From positions 50,193 to 114,192 of the forward strand of contig JAJPES010000059.1 in NCBI GenBank assembly GCA_021166725.1: a stretch of 64,000 nucleotides of DNA, given 5' to 3'. Origin of the DNA: Burkholderiaceae bacterium (GTDB lineage Bacteria; Pseudomonadota; Gammaproteobacteria; Burkholderiales; Burkholderiaceae_E). This document shows positions 56,970 to 64,000 of the stretch, piece by piece. Position 1 is the stretch's first letter, and the number at the start of each line of letters is the position of its first letter. A program made the translations under genes and the position numbers. Below the pieces are notes generated by a model. It made no database searches, was not told where the DNA came from, and saw nothing but the letters and a program-made list of their open reading frames with translations.

Positions 56970-57569
56970 ATGCAACGAGAACCTACCGTATTCGCCAGCC
57001 GTCGCCGCGTCACGCTGGGACTGCTCGTTCTCGCATCGGGCGCGCTGGGCGCCTGCACGACGACCGGCCCAACGGGAACCCCGACGGCGGTCGCCAAGCG
57101 CAACGAGATCGACGCCGCAGTGAACACGACGCTGACGAAACTGTACGAAGTCGCTCCCGGCTCACGGGAGCTCGTCCAGCGCGCCAGCGGCATCCTCGTG
57201 TTCCCATCGGTGATCCGCGTCTCCTTCGGCATCGGCGGCGCCCATGGCGACGGCGCCCTGCTCGGCAAGGACGGGCGCACGCTCGGCTACTACACCGTCA
57301 ACGCGGGGTCGATCGGCCTGCAGGCCGGCGCCCAGTCGCAGGCGGTGGTCTACCTGTTCATGACGCCCGACGCCCTGGAGCATTTCCGCGAGAGCAACGG
57401 GTGGACGGCCGGCGTGGACGCGACGGTCGCAGTGGCCAAGGTGGGCGCGAACGGCCGTTTCGACACCGCAAGCGCGCAGCAACCGGTCATCTCGTTCGTG
57501 ATCACGAATGCAGGCCTGGCAGCCGGTGTCGCACTGGAAGGCGCGAAAGTCACTCCGATGAGCGCCTGA
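56970..57569 (+). CDS. SYLF-domain (YSC84-like) lipoprotein
   Basis: A 199-residue lipoprotein. The lipobox LGAC lies near residue 28 after a hydrophobic leader. A SYLF domain follows (ASGILVFPSVIRVSFGIGG, YTVNAGSIGLQAGAQSQAVV, DATVAVAKVGANG). Bacterial members are outer-membrane or periplasmic lipid-binding proteins. GGAGGA precedes the ATG. No operon partner is seen. Confidence 0.85.
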   Translation: MQREPTVFASRRRVTLGLLVLASGALGACTTTGPTGTPTAVAKRNEIDAAVNTTLTKLYEVAPGSRELVQRASGILVFPSVIRVSFGIGGAHGDGALLGKDGRTLGYYTVNAGSIGLQAGAQSQAVVYLFMTPDALEHFRESNGWTAGVDATVAVAKVGANGRFDTASAQQPVISFVITNAGLAAGVALEGAKVTPMSA

Positions 57570-57701
57570 CGCGAAGCAACGCGTCTTCGCACACTGCGCG
57601 TATCCGCATTCGCGTGTCCTCGATGACACGTGGGTGCGGCGCGTGCGGTTCCGCGACAACGCGCTCGCCTGCGGGCGCAGTGCGCGACGCTTCTCGTCGA
57701 A

Positions 57702-57729
57702 TTGACACTCCGATCGCGCCGGTTATAAT
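57702..57729 (+). promoter_or_regulatory. sigma-70 promoter of the tRNA-Gly/tRNA-Cys unit
   Basis: Perfect TTGACA (57702-57707) and perfect TATAAT (57724-57729) with a 16-bp spacer, 12 bases before the mature 5' end of tRNA-Gly. It is the best consensus promoter seen in the window. Confidence 0.8.
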
Positions 57730-57741
57730 CGCTGGCTTCGC

Positions 57742-57817
57742 GCGGGAGTAGCTCAGTTGGTAGAGCGCAACCTTGCCAAGGTTGAGGTCGCGAGTTCGAG
57801 ACTCGTCTCCCGCTCCA
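57742..57817 (+). tRNA. tRNA-Gly (GCC)
   Basis: A 76-nt cloverleaf. Acceptor GCGGGAG/CTCCCGC, discriminator T, encoded CCA; D arm GCTCAGTTGGTAGAGC; anticodon loop with GCC between CAACCTT and AAGGTTG; T arm GAGTTCGAGACTC. A consensus promoter lies 12 bases upstream. tRNA-Cys follows after 59 bp. Confidence 0.98.
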
Positions 57818-57876
57818 GTCTTTCCCTTCCCAGGTACCCGAATCGACGCCTTGCGCGCGGTTCGGACTGCTCTCCC

Positions 57877-57950
57877 GGCGGAGTGGCAGAGTGGTCATGC
57901 AGCGGCCTGCAAAGCCGTGTACGCCGGTTCGATTCCGACCTCCGCCTCCA
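57877..57950 (+). tRNA. tRNA-Cys (GCA)
   Basis: A 74-nt cloverleaf. Acceptor GGCGGAG/CTCCGCC, discriminator T, encoded CCA (57948-57950). Anticodon GCA lies in the loop CTGCAAA between GCGGC and GCCGT. It is probably transcribed with tRNA-Gly. Confidence 0.98.
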
Positions 57951-58008
57951 GAAGATCGAGCGCCCCGGGCAGCAATCCCGGCATCGTAGCGGCAGCCCAA
58001 GCGCTGGT

Positions 58009-58632
58009 TCACAGAGGCGGCAGCGTGGCGTCGTCCGAACCCGGAAGCTTCGCGTCGACCAGGTCTTGCGCCTCCTTGCGTCCTTGCGGCTTCAGCTCGG
58101 CAGGCCCGGGCGCGAGCGGTTCGTCTGCGAGGCGTCCGTTCCTTTCGATGTCCGCGATCAGCATCTTCATCTCTGCGATCTCCTTGATCTGGTCGCGAAT
58201 GATCCGGTCGGCGAGGTAGCGAACGCGCGGATCTCGAATATCGGCCTTTCGGGCATTGTTCACGGCGATCGAGTGGTGCGGGATCATCGCTTCCATGAAC
58301 GTCGTGTCGTCGATGAGCACCTGGCTTCGGTTGATCGCCAGCAGTGCAACTGCAGCGAGCAGCGCACCGGCGAGGACGATGATCTTCGTTGCCGTTCCGC
58401 GGAACATCGACCACATCGACGCGAGCATGACGACGGTCATGACGGCGCCCATGACGAACGACGCAACGAGCCGGCTCACACTGAAGAAGACGTGGTCGAA
58501 AGCGTAGACGAGCTGGTACATCAGCGGAAACATCACGGCTATCGACACCGCGATCGTCACGGCGAACCTGCTCCAGGACATCATCGGCATCGCGTTGTTC
58601 CGGGTGTCCCCGCTCGGCCTGGCGCTTTCCAT
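58009..58632 (-). CDS. DUF305 protein with N-terminal membrane helices
   Basis: A 207-residue protein. Three hydrophobic segments lie in residues 20-100, then a DUF305 four-helix domain (MEAMIPHHSIAVNNARKADI, RYLADRIIRDQIKEIAEMKM). The Met/His-rich MxxMIPHH motif is common in proteins near copper-resistance genes and may bind copper. It is divergent from copA across a CueR-type operator. The start could be the ATG at 58632 or one about 14 codons later (MPMMSW). Confidence 0.82.
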   Translation of the reverse strand: MESARPSGDTRNNAMPMMSWSRFAVTIAVSIAVMFPLMYQLVYAFDHVFFSVSRLVASFVMGAVMTVVMLASMWSMFRGTATKIIVLAGALLAAVALLAINRSQVLIDDTTFMEAMIPHHSIAVNNARKADIRDPRVRYLADRIIRDQIKEIAEMKMLIADIERNGRLADEPLAPGPAELKPQGRKEAQDLVDAKLPGSDDATLPPL

Positions 58633-58728
58633 TCCCGGCTCTCCTTTTCGGACCGCTCGCAGTCGAACGATTCGCCGAAACCGGATGCAATGCGGCGACC
58701 CTGTCCCGTGCCGGGAGCGAACGAGAAC

Positions 58729-58752
58729 TTGACCTTGACATGATGTCAAGGT
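58729..58752 (+). promoter_or_regulatory. MerR/CueR-type copA promoter-operator
   Basis: A perfect 21-bp palindrome, ACCTTGACA-TGA-TGTCAAGGT (58732-58752), overlaps TTGACC (58729-58734) as the -35. A long-spacer -10 would fall near 58752-58759, as expected for promoters that MerR-family activators distort. This is the likely CueR site controlling copA-cueR and perhaps the divergent DUF305 gene. Confidence 0.7.
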
Positions 58753-58790
58753 AGACGATGCAGGCAACGGCATCTTCCCGGGAGTCCTCG

Positions 58791-61301
58791 ATGGCCACCT
58801 CGACTCCTCCCCTTCCCTCGCGAACCTCGGCTGCGATTCAGCTCCAGGTCAAGGGAATGACCTGCGCATCGTGCGTGGGGCGCGTGGAACGCGCGCTGGC
58901 GAAGCTGCCCGGCGTCGTCGAGGCGAGCGTCAACCTGGCCACCGAAAGCGCCACCGTGCAGGCCGACGCTGCGGTCACCCCGTCCATGGTCGCCGACGCG
59001 GTCGAGAAAGCCGGCTACGAGGTCGCGCGCGAGAGCTTCGACGTTCCGGTCGTGGGAATGACCTGTGCGTCGTGCGTCGGACGCGTCGAGCGGGCGCTGG
59101 CGAAGGTGCCCGGCGTGGTCGCGGTCTCCGTCAACCTGGCGACCGAGCGCGCGCACGTCGAGACGCTCGGCGCGACGCCGCTTGCGACGCTGCACGAGGC
59201 GATCGAGCGCGCCGGCTACGAGGTCGGTTCGAGCGCCGACGGGCCGGCGGACCCAACGACGGCGTCGCCCGCTTCCCGTCTGCCTGGCTGGTGGCCGGTC
59301 GCACTCGCCACCGTACTCACGCTGCCGCTGGTCGCGCCGATGTTCGCCGCACCTTTCGGCAGCGACTGGATGCTGCCGCCCTGGGCGCAACTGCTGCTCG
59401 CAACGCCGGTGCAATTCTGGCTGGGCGCGCGCTTCTACCGCGCCGGATGGAAAGCGCTGCGCGCGGGCACCGGCAACATGGACCTGCTGGTGGCGCTGGG
59501 CACTTCGGCCGCCTACGGACTGTCGCTGTACCTGATGTTCACCGCGCACGGGCACGGCATGCCGCACCTGTATCTGGAGGCGTCGGCCACGGTGATCACC
59601 CTCGTACTGCTGGGCAAGTGGCTCGAAGCGCGCGCCAAGCGCCAGACCACCGATGCGATCCGCGCCTTGAAGGCACTGCGGCCCGAGACCGCGCGCGTGC
59701 GCCGCAACGGTGTAGACACCGAAGTGCCGACGGCGAAGGTGCGCATCGGCGACCTCGTCGTGGTCCGCCCCGGCGAGCGAATTCCCGTCGACGGCGAAAT
59801 CGTCGAAGGGCGCAGCCACGCGGACGAATCGCTGATCACCGGCGAGAGCCTGCCGGCGGCCAAGGCGCCGGGCGATCGCGTCACCGGCGGATCGATCAAT
59901 GCCGAAGGACTGCTGGTCGTGCGTACGGTCGCGATCGGCAGCGAGTCGATGCTCGCGCGGATCATCCGCATGGTCGAAGGCGCGCAGGCCGCGAAGGCGC
60001 CGATCCAGCGCCTGGTCGATCGCGTGAGCGCGGTCTTCGTGCCGGTCGTGCTCGGCATCGCGCTGCTCACGCTCGCGGCATGGGGACTCGGCACCGGCAA
60101 CTGGGAAAGCGCGCTGCTCAACGCAGTCGCGGTGCTCGTCATCGCCTGCCCGTGCGCACTCGGGTTGGCCACGCCGACGGCGATCATGGCCGGCACCGGG
60201 GTTGCGGCGCGCCACGGCATTCTCATCAAGGACGCGCAGGCGCTCGAGCTCGCGCATTCGGTCAGCGTGGTCGCCTTCGACAAGACCGGGACGTTGACGA
60301 TCGGCCGGCCGCGGCTGGCGGCGGTACTCGCCGCCGGCTCGCGCAGCGAGCAGGAAGTGCTGCGCCTGGCGGCGGCGCTGCAAAGCGCAAGCGAACATCC
60401 GTTGGCGAAAGCGGTGCTCGACGCCGCGCGCGATCGCGGGCTTTCCGTTCCACCGGTGCGCGACGTGCGCGCGCTGGCAGGTCGCGGGATCGGCGGCGTC
60501 GTCGACGACGAATCGCTGCACCTGGGCAGTCCTCGCCTGCTCGACGAGCTCGGCGTTTCGGCCGGCGAGCTCGCCGCGCAGGCCGACCGACTTCAAACCG
60601 AAGGGCGCACCGTATCGTGGCTGGCGCGAAAGCGCGGCGATTCGCACGAGCTGCTCGGCCTGCTCGCCTTCGGCGACGAGGTCAAGCCGGAAGCGGCTGC
60701 GGCGATCGCGTCGCTGCACGCGCGGGGCATCCGCACCGTGCTCGTCACCGGCGACAATCGCGGCAGTGCGGCATCGGTTGCGTCGCAACTCGGCATCGAC
60801 GAGGTGCGCGCCGAAGTCCTGCCCGATGCGAAGGCGGCGATCGTCGGCGAACTCGGTCGCGGCGACGCGGTCGTCGCCATGGTGGGCGACGGCATCAACG
60901 ATGCGCCGGCGCTGGCCGCCGCCAGCGTCGGCATCGCGATGTCCACCGGCACCGATGTCGCGATGGAGGCAGCCGGCATCACGCTGATGCGCGGCGACCC
61001 GCGGCTCGTCGCCGATGCGATCGACGTGTCGCGCCGCACCTACGCGAAGATCCGGCAGAACCTCTTCTGGGCCTTCTTCTACAACGCGGTCGGCGTGCCG
61101 CTGGCCGCGCTCGGCTTCCTCGATCCGATCATCGCCGGTGCCGCGATGGCCTTCTCGAGCGTGAGCGTCGTGAGCAACGCGCTGCTGCTGCGCCGCTGGC
61201 AACCGAGCGGCGACGGCGACGGCGGCGGCCGGTCGGCAAGCGGCCGCAGTGCGACGAACGAGGCCGCGGCGCCGCTGCGCGCGGCGGCCGCGTCGGAGTG
61301 A
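58791..61301 (+). CDS. copA: copper-exporting P1B-type ATPase
   Basis: An 836-residue Cu(I) exporter. Two N-terminal heavy-metal domains (GMTCASC, with Cys 25/28 and 92/95) precede eight membrane helices, the actuator loop GESLP, the channel motif CPC (first Cys near residue 453), the phosphorylated Asp in DKTGTLT near residue 497, and GDGIND in the hinge. The start was set at 58791, with GGGAG 6-7 bases upstream. The earlier in-frame ATG at 58758 lies inside or next to the -10 of the CueR promoter and would not be in its transcript. cueR follows after 5 bp. Confidence 0.95.
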   Translation: MATSTPPLPSRTSAAIQLQVKGMTCASCVGRVERALAKLPGVVEASVNLATESATVQADAAVTPSMVADAVEKAGYEVARESFDVPVVGMTCASCVGRVERALAKVPGVVAVSVNLATERAHVETLGATPLATLHEAIERAGYEVGSSADGPADPTTASPASRLPGWWPVALATVLTLPLVAPMFAAPFGSDWMLPPWAQLLLATPVQFWLGARFYRAGWKALRAGTGNMDLLVALGTSAAYGLSLYLMFTAHGHGMPHLYLEASATVITLVLLGKWLEARAKRQTTDAIRALKALRPETARVRRNGVDTEVPTAKVRIGDLVVVRPGERIPVDGEIVEGRSHADESLITGESLPAAKAPGDRVTGGSINAEGLLVVRTVAIGSESMLARIIRMVEGAQAAKAPIQRLVDRVSAVFVPVVLGIALLTLAAWGLGTGNWESALLNAVAVLVIACPCALGLATPTAIMAGTGVAARHGILIKDAQALELAHSVSVVAFDKTGTLTIGRPRLAAVLAAGSRSEQEVLRLAAALQSASEHPLAKAVLDAARDRGLSVPPVRDVRALAGRGIGGVVDDESLHLGSPRLLDELGVSAGELAAQADRLQTEGRTVSWLARKRGDSHELLGLLAFGDEVKPEAAAAIASLHARGIRTVLVTGDNRGSAASVASQLGIDEVRAEVLPDAKAAIVGELGRGDAVVAMVGDGINDAPALAAASVGIAMSTGTDVAMEAAGITLMRGDPRLVADAIDVSRRTYAKIRQNLFWAFFYNAVGVPLAALGFLDPIIAGAAMAFSSVSVVSNALLLRRWQPSGDGDGGGRSASGRSATNEAAAPLRAAAASE

Positions 61302-61306
61302 TCGGC

Positions 61307-61828
61307 ATGCACGCGCAACCGATGAACATCGGCGAGGCCTCGCGCGCCTCCGGCGTGACGCCGAAGATGATCCGCCACTACGAATCGCTCGGGCTGATCC
61401 CGCCGGCCGCGCGCAGCGATGCCGGCTATCGCCGGTACTCGGCGAACGATGTGCACCTTCTCGCTTTCATCGCGCGCGCCCGCGATCTCGGTTTTTCGAT
61501 CGCCGAAATCACGCAACTGGTCGGCCTGTGGCAGGACCGCACACGCCCGAGCGCGAAAGTGAAGGCGCTCGCGCTCGAGCAGGTCGAGCGGCTCGAGCGC
61601 AAGGTGCGCGAACTGCAGGAGATGAAAGCGACGCTGCAGCGACTGGCGGCCTCGTGTCACGGCGACGATCGGCCGGAATGCCCGATCCTCGAGTCGCTCG
61701 CGGGCGAAGGGAAGGCATCGCCGGCGCGCCGGGCAGGCGCAGCGAGCGACCCGCTTGCCGCGCTCAGCCCGAATCGCGCAGATACGGCCAGGCGCGCCGC
61801 AGGTAGTAGGTCATCGACCAGACGGTGA
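61307..61828 (+). CDS. cueR: Cu(I)-responsive MerR-family activator, C-terminally extended
   Basis: A 173-residue MerR regulator. HTH MNIGEASRASGVTPKMIRHY and the wing GYRRYSANDVHLL are followed by a dimerisation helix and the metal loop C117-x7-C125 (SCHGDDRPECP), the spacing of E. coli CueR C112/C120. Normal CueR proteins end about ten residues later. Here about 40 low-complexity residues follow and the last 65 bp are antisense to pgsA. GGAG lies 8 bases before the ATG and overlaps the copA stop. Confidence 0.9.
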   Translation: MHAQPMNIGEASRASGVTPKMIRHYESLGLIPPAARSDAGYRRYSANDVHLLAFIARARDLGFSIAEITQLVGLWQDRTRPSAKVKALALEQVERLERKVRELQEMKATLQRLAASCHGDDRPECPILESLAGEGKASPARRAGAASDPLAALSPNRADTARRAAGSRSSTRR

Positions 61829-62327
61829 GGATCGCCGCCGCGTAGATCAGCCAGGTGCCGATCACCGGCGCATCGAGCACGCCGAACAGCGGCCGGTCGT
61901 ACAGCAGCAGCGGGATCGCCACCAGTTGCGCGATCGTCTTGAACTTGCCGATGGAATGCACGGCGACGCTGGTGCGCGCGCCGATCTGCGCCATCCATTC
62001 GCGCAGCGCGGAGATCGTCAGTTCGCGTCCGACGATGATCGCCGCAACGATCGCATCGACCCGCCCGAGGGCGACCAGCATCACCAGTGCGACGCAGACG
62101 ATCAGCTTGTCTGCGACCGGGTCGAGGAAGGCGCCGAAAGCCGAGGTCTGGCCCCATCGACGCGCGAGCCAGCCGTCGAGCCAGTCGGTGATCGCCGCCG
62201 CCACGAACAGCGCGGTGGCGACGACGTTCTGCGCGTGCACGCTCATCGGCAGGTAGAACGCAGCGACCAGCAGCGGGATCGCCAGTACGCGGGTCCAGGT
62301 GAGCAGCGTCGGAAGATTCAGAACCAT
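61764..62327 (-). CDS. pgsA: CDP-diacylglycerol-glycerol-3-phosphate 3-phosphatidyltransferase
   Basis: A 187-residue membrane enzyme that makes phosphatidylglycerol phosphate, the first step to phosphatidylglycerol and cardiolipin. The CDP-alcohol phosphotransferase motif is complete: DWLDGWLARRWGQTSAFGAF followed by LDPVADK. Length is normal (E. coli 182). It lies 43 bp downstream of uvrC on the same strand, as in E. coli. Its 3' end overlaps cueR by 65 bp. Confidence 0.95.
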   Translation of the reverse strand: MVLNLPTLLTWTRVLAIPLLVAAFYLPMSVHAQNVVATALFVAAAITDWLDGWLARRWGQTSAFGAFLDPVADKLIVCVALVMLVALGRVDAIVAAIIVGRELTISALREWMAQIGARTSVAVHSIGKFKTIAQLVAIPLLLYDRPLFGVLDAPVIGTWLIYAAAILTVWSMTYYLRRAWPYLRDSG

Positions 62328-62370
62328 GCGGGGATCGCGAGTACGTGCGTGGAGGGCCGGTTCGGCGTTC

Positions 62371-64000
62371 TCAGTGCAACCGGCGATAGATCTCCTCCGC
62401 GAGCGTACGCGAAACGCCCTGCACCGAGGCGAGGTCGTCGACGCTCGCCGCCATGATGCCACGCAGTCCGCCGAAACGCGCGAGCAGGCGTTGCCGGCGC
62501 CGCGGGCCGACGCCGTCGATCTCCTCGAGTCGCGACGTGTTTCGCGCCTTCGCGCGTCGCGCACGCATGCCGGTGATCGCGAAACGGTGCGCCTCGTCGC
62601 GGATCTGCGCGATCAGCATCAGCGCCGCCGAATGAGCGCCCGGCACGATCGGCGCCCGCCCGTCGGCGAAGACGAGCGTCTCGAGCCCCACCTTGCGCCC
62701 CTCGCCCTTGGCCACGCCGACGATCGTCGAGATGTCCAGCCCCAGGTCGGCGAACACCTGGCGCGCCACCTCGACCTGCCCCGCTCCGCCGTCGATCAGC
62801 ACCAGGTCGGGCAGCGGCGCATCGGCATAGCGACGTTCGAGCACCTGGCGCATCGCCGCGTAGTCGTCGCCGCCCTCGATGTCGCGGATGTTGAAGCGCC
62901 GATACTGCGAACGCTGCATCGCGTGCTGCTGGAAGACGACGCACGAGGCCTGCGTCGCTTCGCCCATCGTGTGACTCACGTCGAAACATTCGATGCGCAG
63001 CGCGTCGAGATCGCTGTCGTCCAGGCCGAGCAGCTGCGCGAGCGAGCGCGTTCGTGCCTGCTGCGATCCCTCCTCCGACAGCACGCGCGCAATCGAGACT
63101 TCGGCGTTCTGCCGGGCGAGATCGAGCCATTCGCGGCGCACGCCCTGCGGCTGGCGGATCCAGTGCACCGCGTGTCCGGCCTGCTGTTGCAGCCATTCGA
63201 GCAGGGCGGAATCGGGCGCAATGCCGTCGACCACGAGCACCGGCGGGACCGGCATGCCGTCGTAGTGCTGCGCGACGAAGGCCTCGAGCACTTCGGCGGC
63301 CGATTCCGCTTCGCCCGCCTGCGCTGCATGAACCGGAAAAACCGCCTTGTCGCCGAGGTGGCGTCCGCCGCGCACCATCGCGAGGTTCACGCAGATGCGT
63401 CCGCCGCGCATCGCCACCGCGATGATGTCCGCATCGGCATCGGCCGCGGTCTCCATCGACTGGCGACTGAGCACCTTGGAGAGCGCCGCCATCCGGTCGC
63501 GCAGCACCGCGGCAGCCTCGAAGCGCAACGCCGCGGCTTCCGTGCGCATGCGCTCTTCGAGATCGGCGAGCACCGCGGCATGCTCGCCCTGCAGGAAGCG
63601 GACCGCCGCGTCGACGTCGTGCGCATAGGCGTCGCGATCGATCTTTCCCACGCACGGCGCGCTGCAGCGGCCGATCTGGTGCAGCAGGCACGGCCGCGTG
63701 CGATTGGCGAAGACGCTGTCCTCGCAGGTGCGCAGCCGGAACACTTTCTGCAGCACCTGGATCGCCTCGCGCACTGCCTTCGCGTTCGGAAACGGCCCGA
63801 AATACCGGTTGTTCCGGTCGACCGCACCACGGTAGTAGACGAGGCGCGGGAACTCGTGGCCGGTGATCTTCAGGTACGGATACGACTTGTCGTCGCGGAA
63901 CAGGATGTTGTAGCGCGGCGCCGCCGTCTTGATCAGGTTGTTCTCGAGCAGCAGCGCCTCGGCTTCCGAGCGCGTGACCGTCGTCTCGATGCGCTCGATG
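62371..64000 (-). CDS. uvrC: excinuclease ABC subunit C (5' part missing)
   Basis: C-terminal 543 codons of UvrC; the gene continues past the window end. Present are the rest of the GIY-YIG domain ([32 protein letters not shown]), the Cys cluster [13 protein letters not shown], the UVR segment for UvrB contact, the RNase H-like nuclease domain ([33 protein letters not shown]) and two C-terminal helix-hairpin-helix motifs ([19 protein letters not shown]). It makes the two incisions in nucleotide excision repair. Confidence 0.96.
   Translation of the reverse strand, partial: IERIETTVTRSEAEALLLENNLIKTAAPRYNILFRDDKSYPYLKITGHEFPRLVYYRGAVDRNNRYFGPFPNAKAVREAIQVLQKVFRLRTCEDSVFANRTRPCLLHQIGRCSAPCVGKIDRDAYAHDVDAAVRFLQGEHAAVLADLEERMRTEAAALRFEAAAVLRDRMAALSKVLSRQSMETAADADADIIAVAMRGGRICVNLAMVRGGRHLGDKAVFPVHAAQAGEAESAAEVLEAFVAQHYDGMPVPPVLVVDGIAPDSALLEWLQQQAGHAVHWIRQPQGVRREWLDLARQNAEVSIARVLSEEGSQQARTRSLAQLLGLDDSDLDALRIECFDVSHTMGEATQASCVVFQQHAMQRSQYRRFNIRDIEGGDDYAAMRQVLERRYADAPLPDLVLIDGGAGQVEVARQVFADLGLDISTIVGVAKGEGRKVGLETLVFADGRAPIVPGAHSAALMLIAQIRDEAHRFAITGMRARRAKARNTSRLEEIDGVGPRRRQRLLARFGGLRGIMAASVDDLASVQGVSRTLAEEIYRRLH

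Noticed and set aside
57951..57990. Intrinsic terminator after tRNA-Cys
   Set aside because: Only a weak CCGGG/CCCGG stem is visible and no T-run follows.
52500..58000. Genomic island with attachment sites at tRNA-Leu or tRNA-Gly
   Set aside because: No duplicated tRNA 3' end and no integrase gene were found in the window; only gene content and disturbed order suggest insertion.

Overview
The window is GC-rich, densely coded chromosomal DNA that looks like a betaproteobacterium, most likely of the order Burkholderiales. The evidence is the single-chain PurL of about 1,340 residues, the E. coli-type GshA, SerA and AspA, two TRAP importers (one TAXI type, one DctPQM type), NnrS, and a uvrC-pgsA pair with tRNA-Gly(GCC), tRNA-Cys(GCA) and tRNA-Leu(UAA) nearby. 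No phage genes, transposase, integrase, rRNA or CRISPR array were seen. The first gene (YdiJ-like flavin/Fe-S dehydrogenase) and the last (uvrC) run off the window.

Layout. 0-11.7 kb: the YdiJ-like dehydrogenase, a long palindromic element directly behind its stop, a small secreted protein, an L,D-transpeptidase, two head-to-head gene remnants (TPR protein and GlxA-type AraC regulator, both without their 5' halves), gshA, a patatin phospholipase, an SDR-GST pair, and a compact Xre antitoxin-RES toxin-TMEM175 channel operon in which each gene overlaps the next by 4 bp. 11.7-28 kb: a MITE-like element, cupin-aspA, serA-nnrS, a HIT hydrolase, chrA, a PLP dehydratase, a TRAP-TAXI importer, a class III aminotransferase, a BT1-like transporter coupled to a DUF3108 protein, an SPW membrane protein and a second, composite copy of the MITE-like element. 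28-39 kb: mnmC, a LysR regulator, and a same-strand run purL, ABC-F (YbiT type), response regulator, histidine kinase, followed by a truncated AAA ATPase. 39-52.5 kb: a fused 5-oxoprolinase/hydantoinase and its MarR-like regulator, divergent from a DctPQM TRAP importer that is followed by nnrD and pgi; then an orphan YbbA-type ABC ATPase whose start codon overlaps that of a TesA-like esterase, and a MOT1-type molybdate/sulfate transporter.

52.5-64 kb: an arsenic cassette (arsM divergent from arsR-acr3 over a shared operator), tRNA-Leu, DUF1127 and cupin genes, a LysR regulator, a SYLF lipoprotein, tRNA-Gly and tRNA-Cys, a copper cassette (DUF305 protein divergent from copA-cueR), then pgsA and uvrC. 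In E. coli the order is uvrC-pgsA-tRNAGly-tRNACys-tRNALeu, so this end looks like that ancestral block broken up by metal-resistance genes.

Points most worth a second look: the Xre-RES-TMEM175 operon, the two families of long palindromic repeats (2.5 kb and 19.1 kb; 11.8 kb and 27.7 kb), the double truncation at 4.86 kb, and the broken tRNA block. Family names come from recognising motifs by eye, not from database searches.
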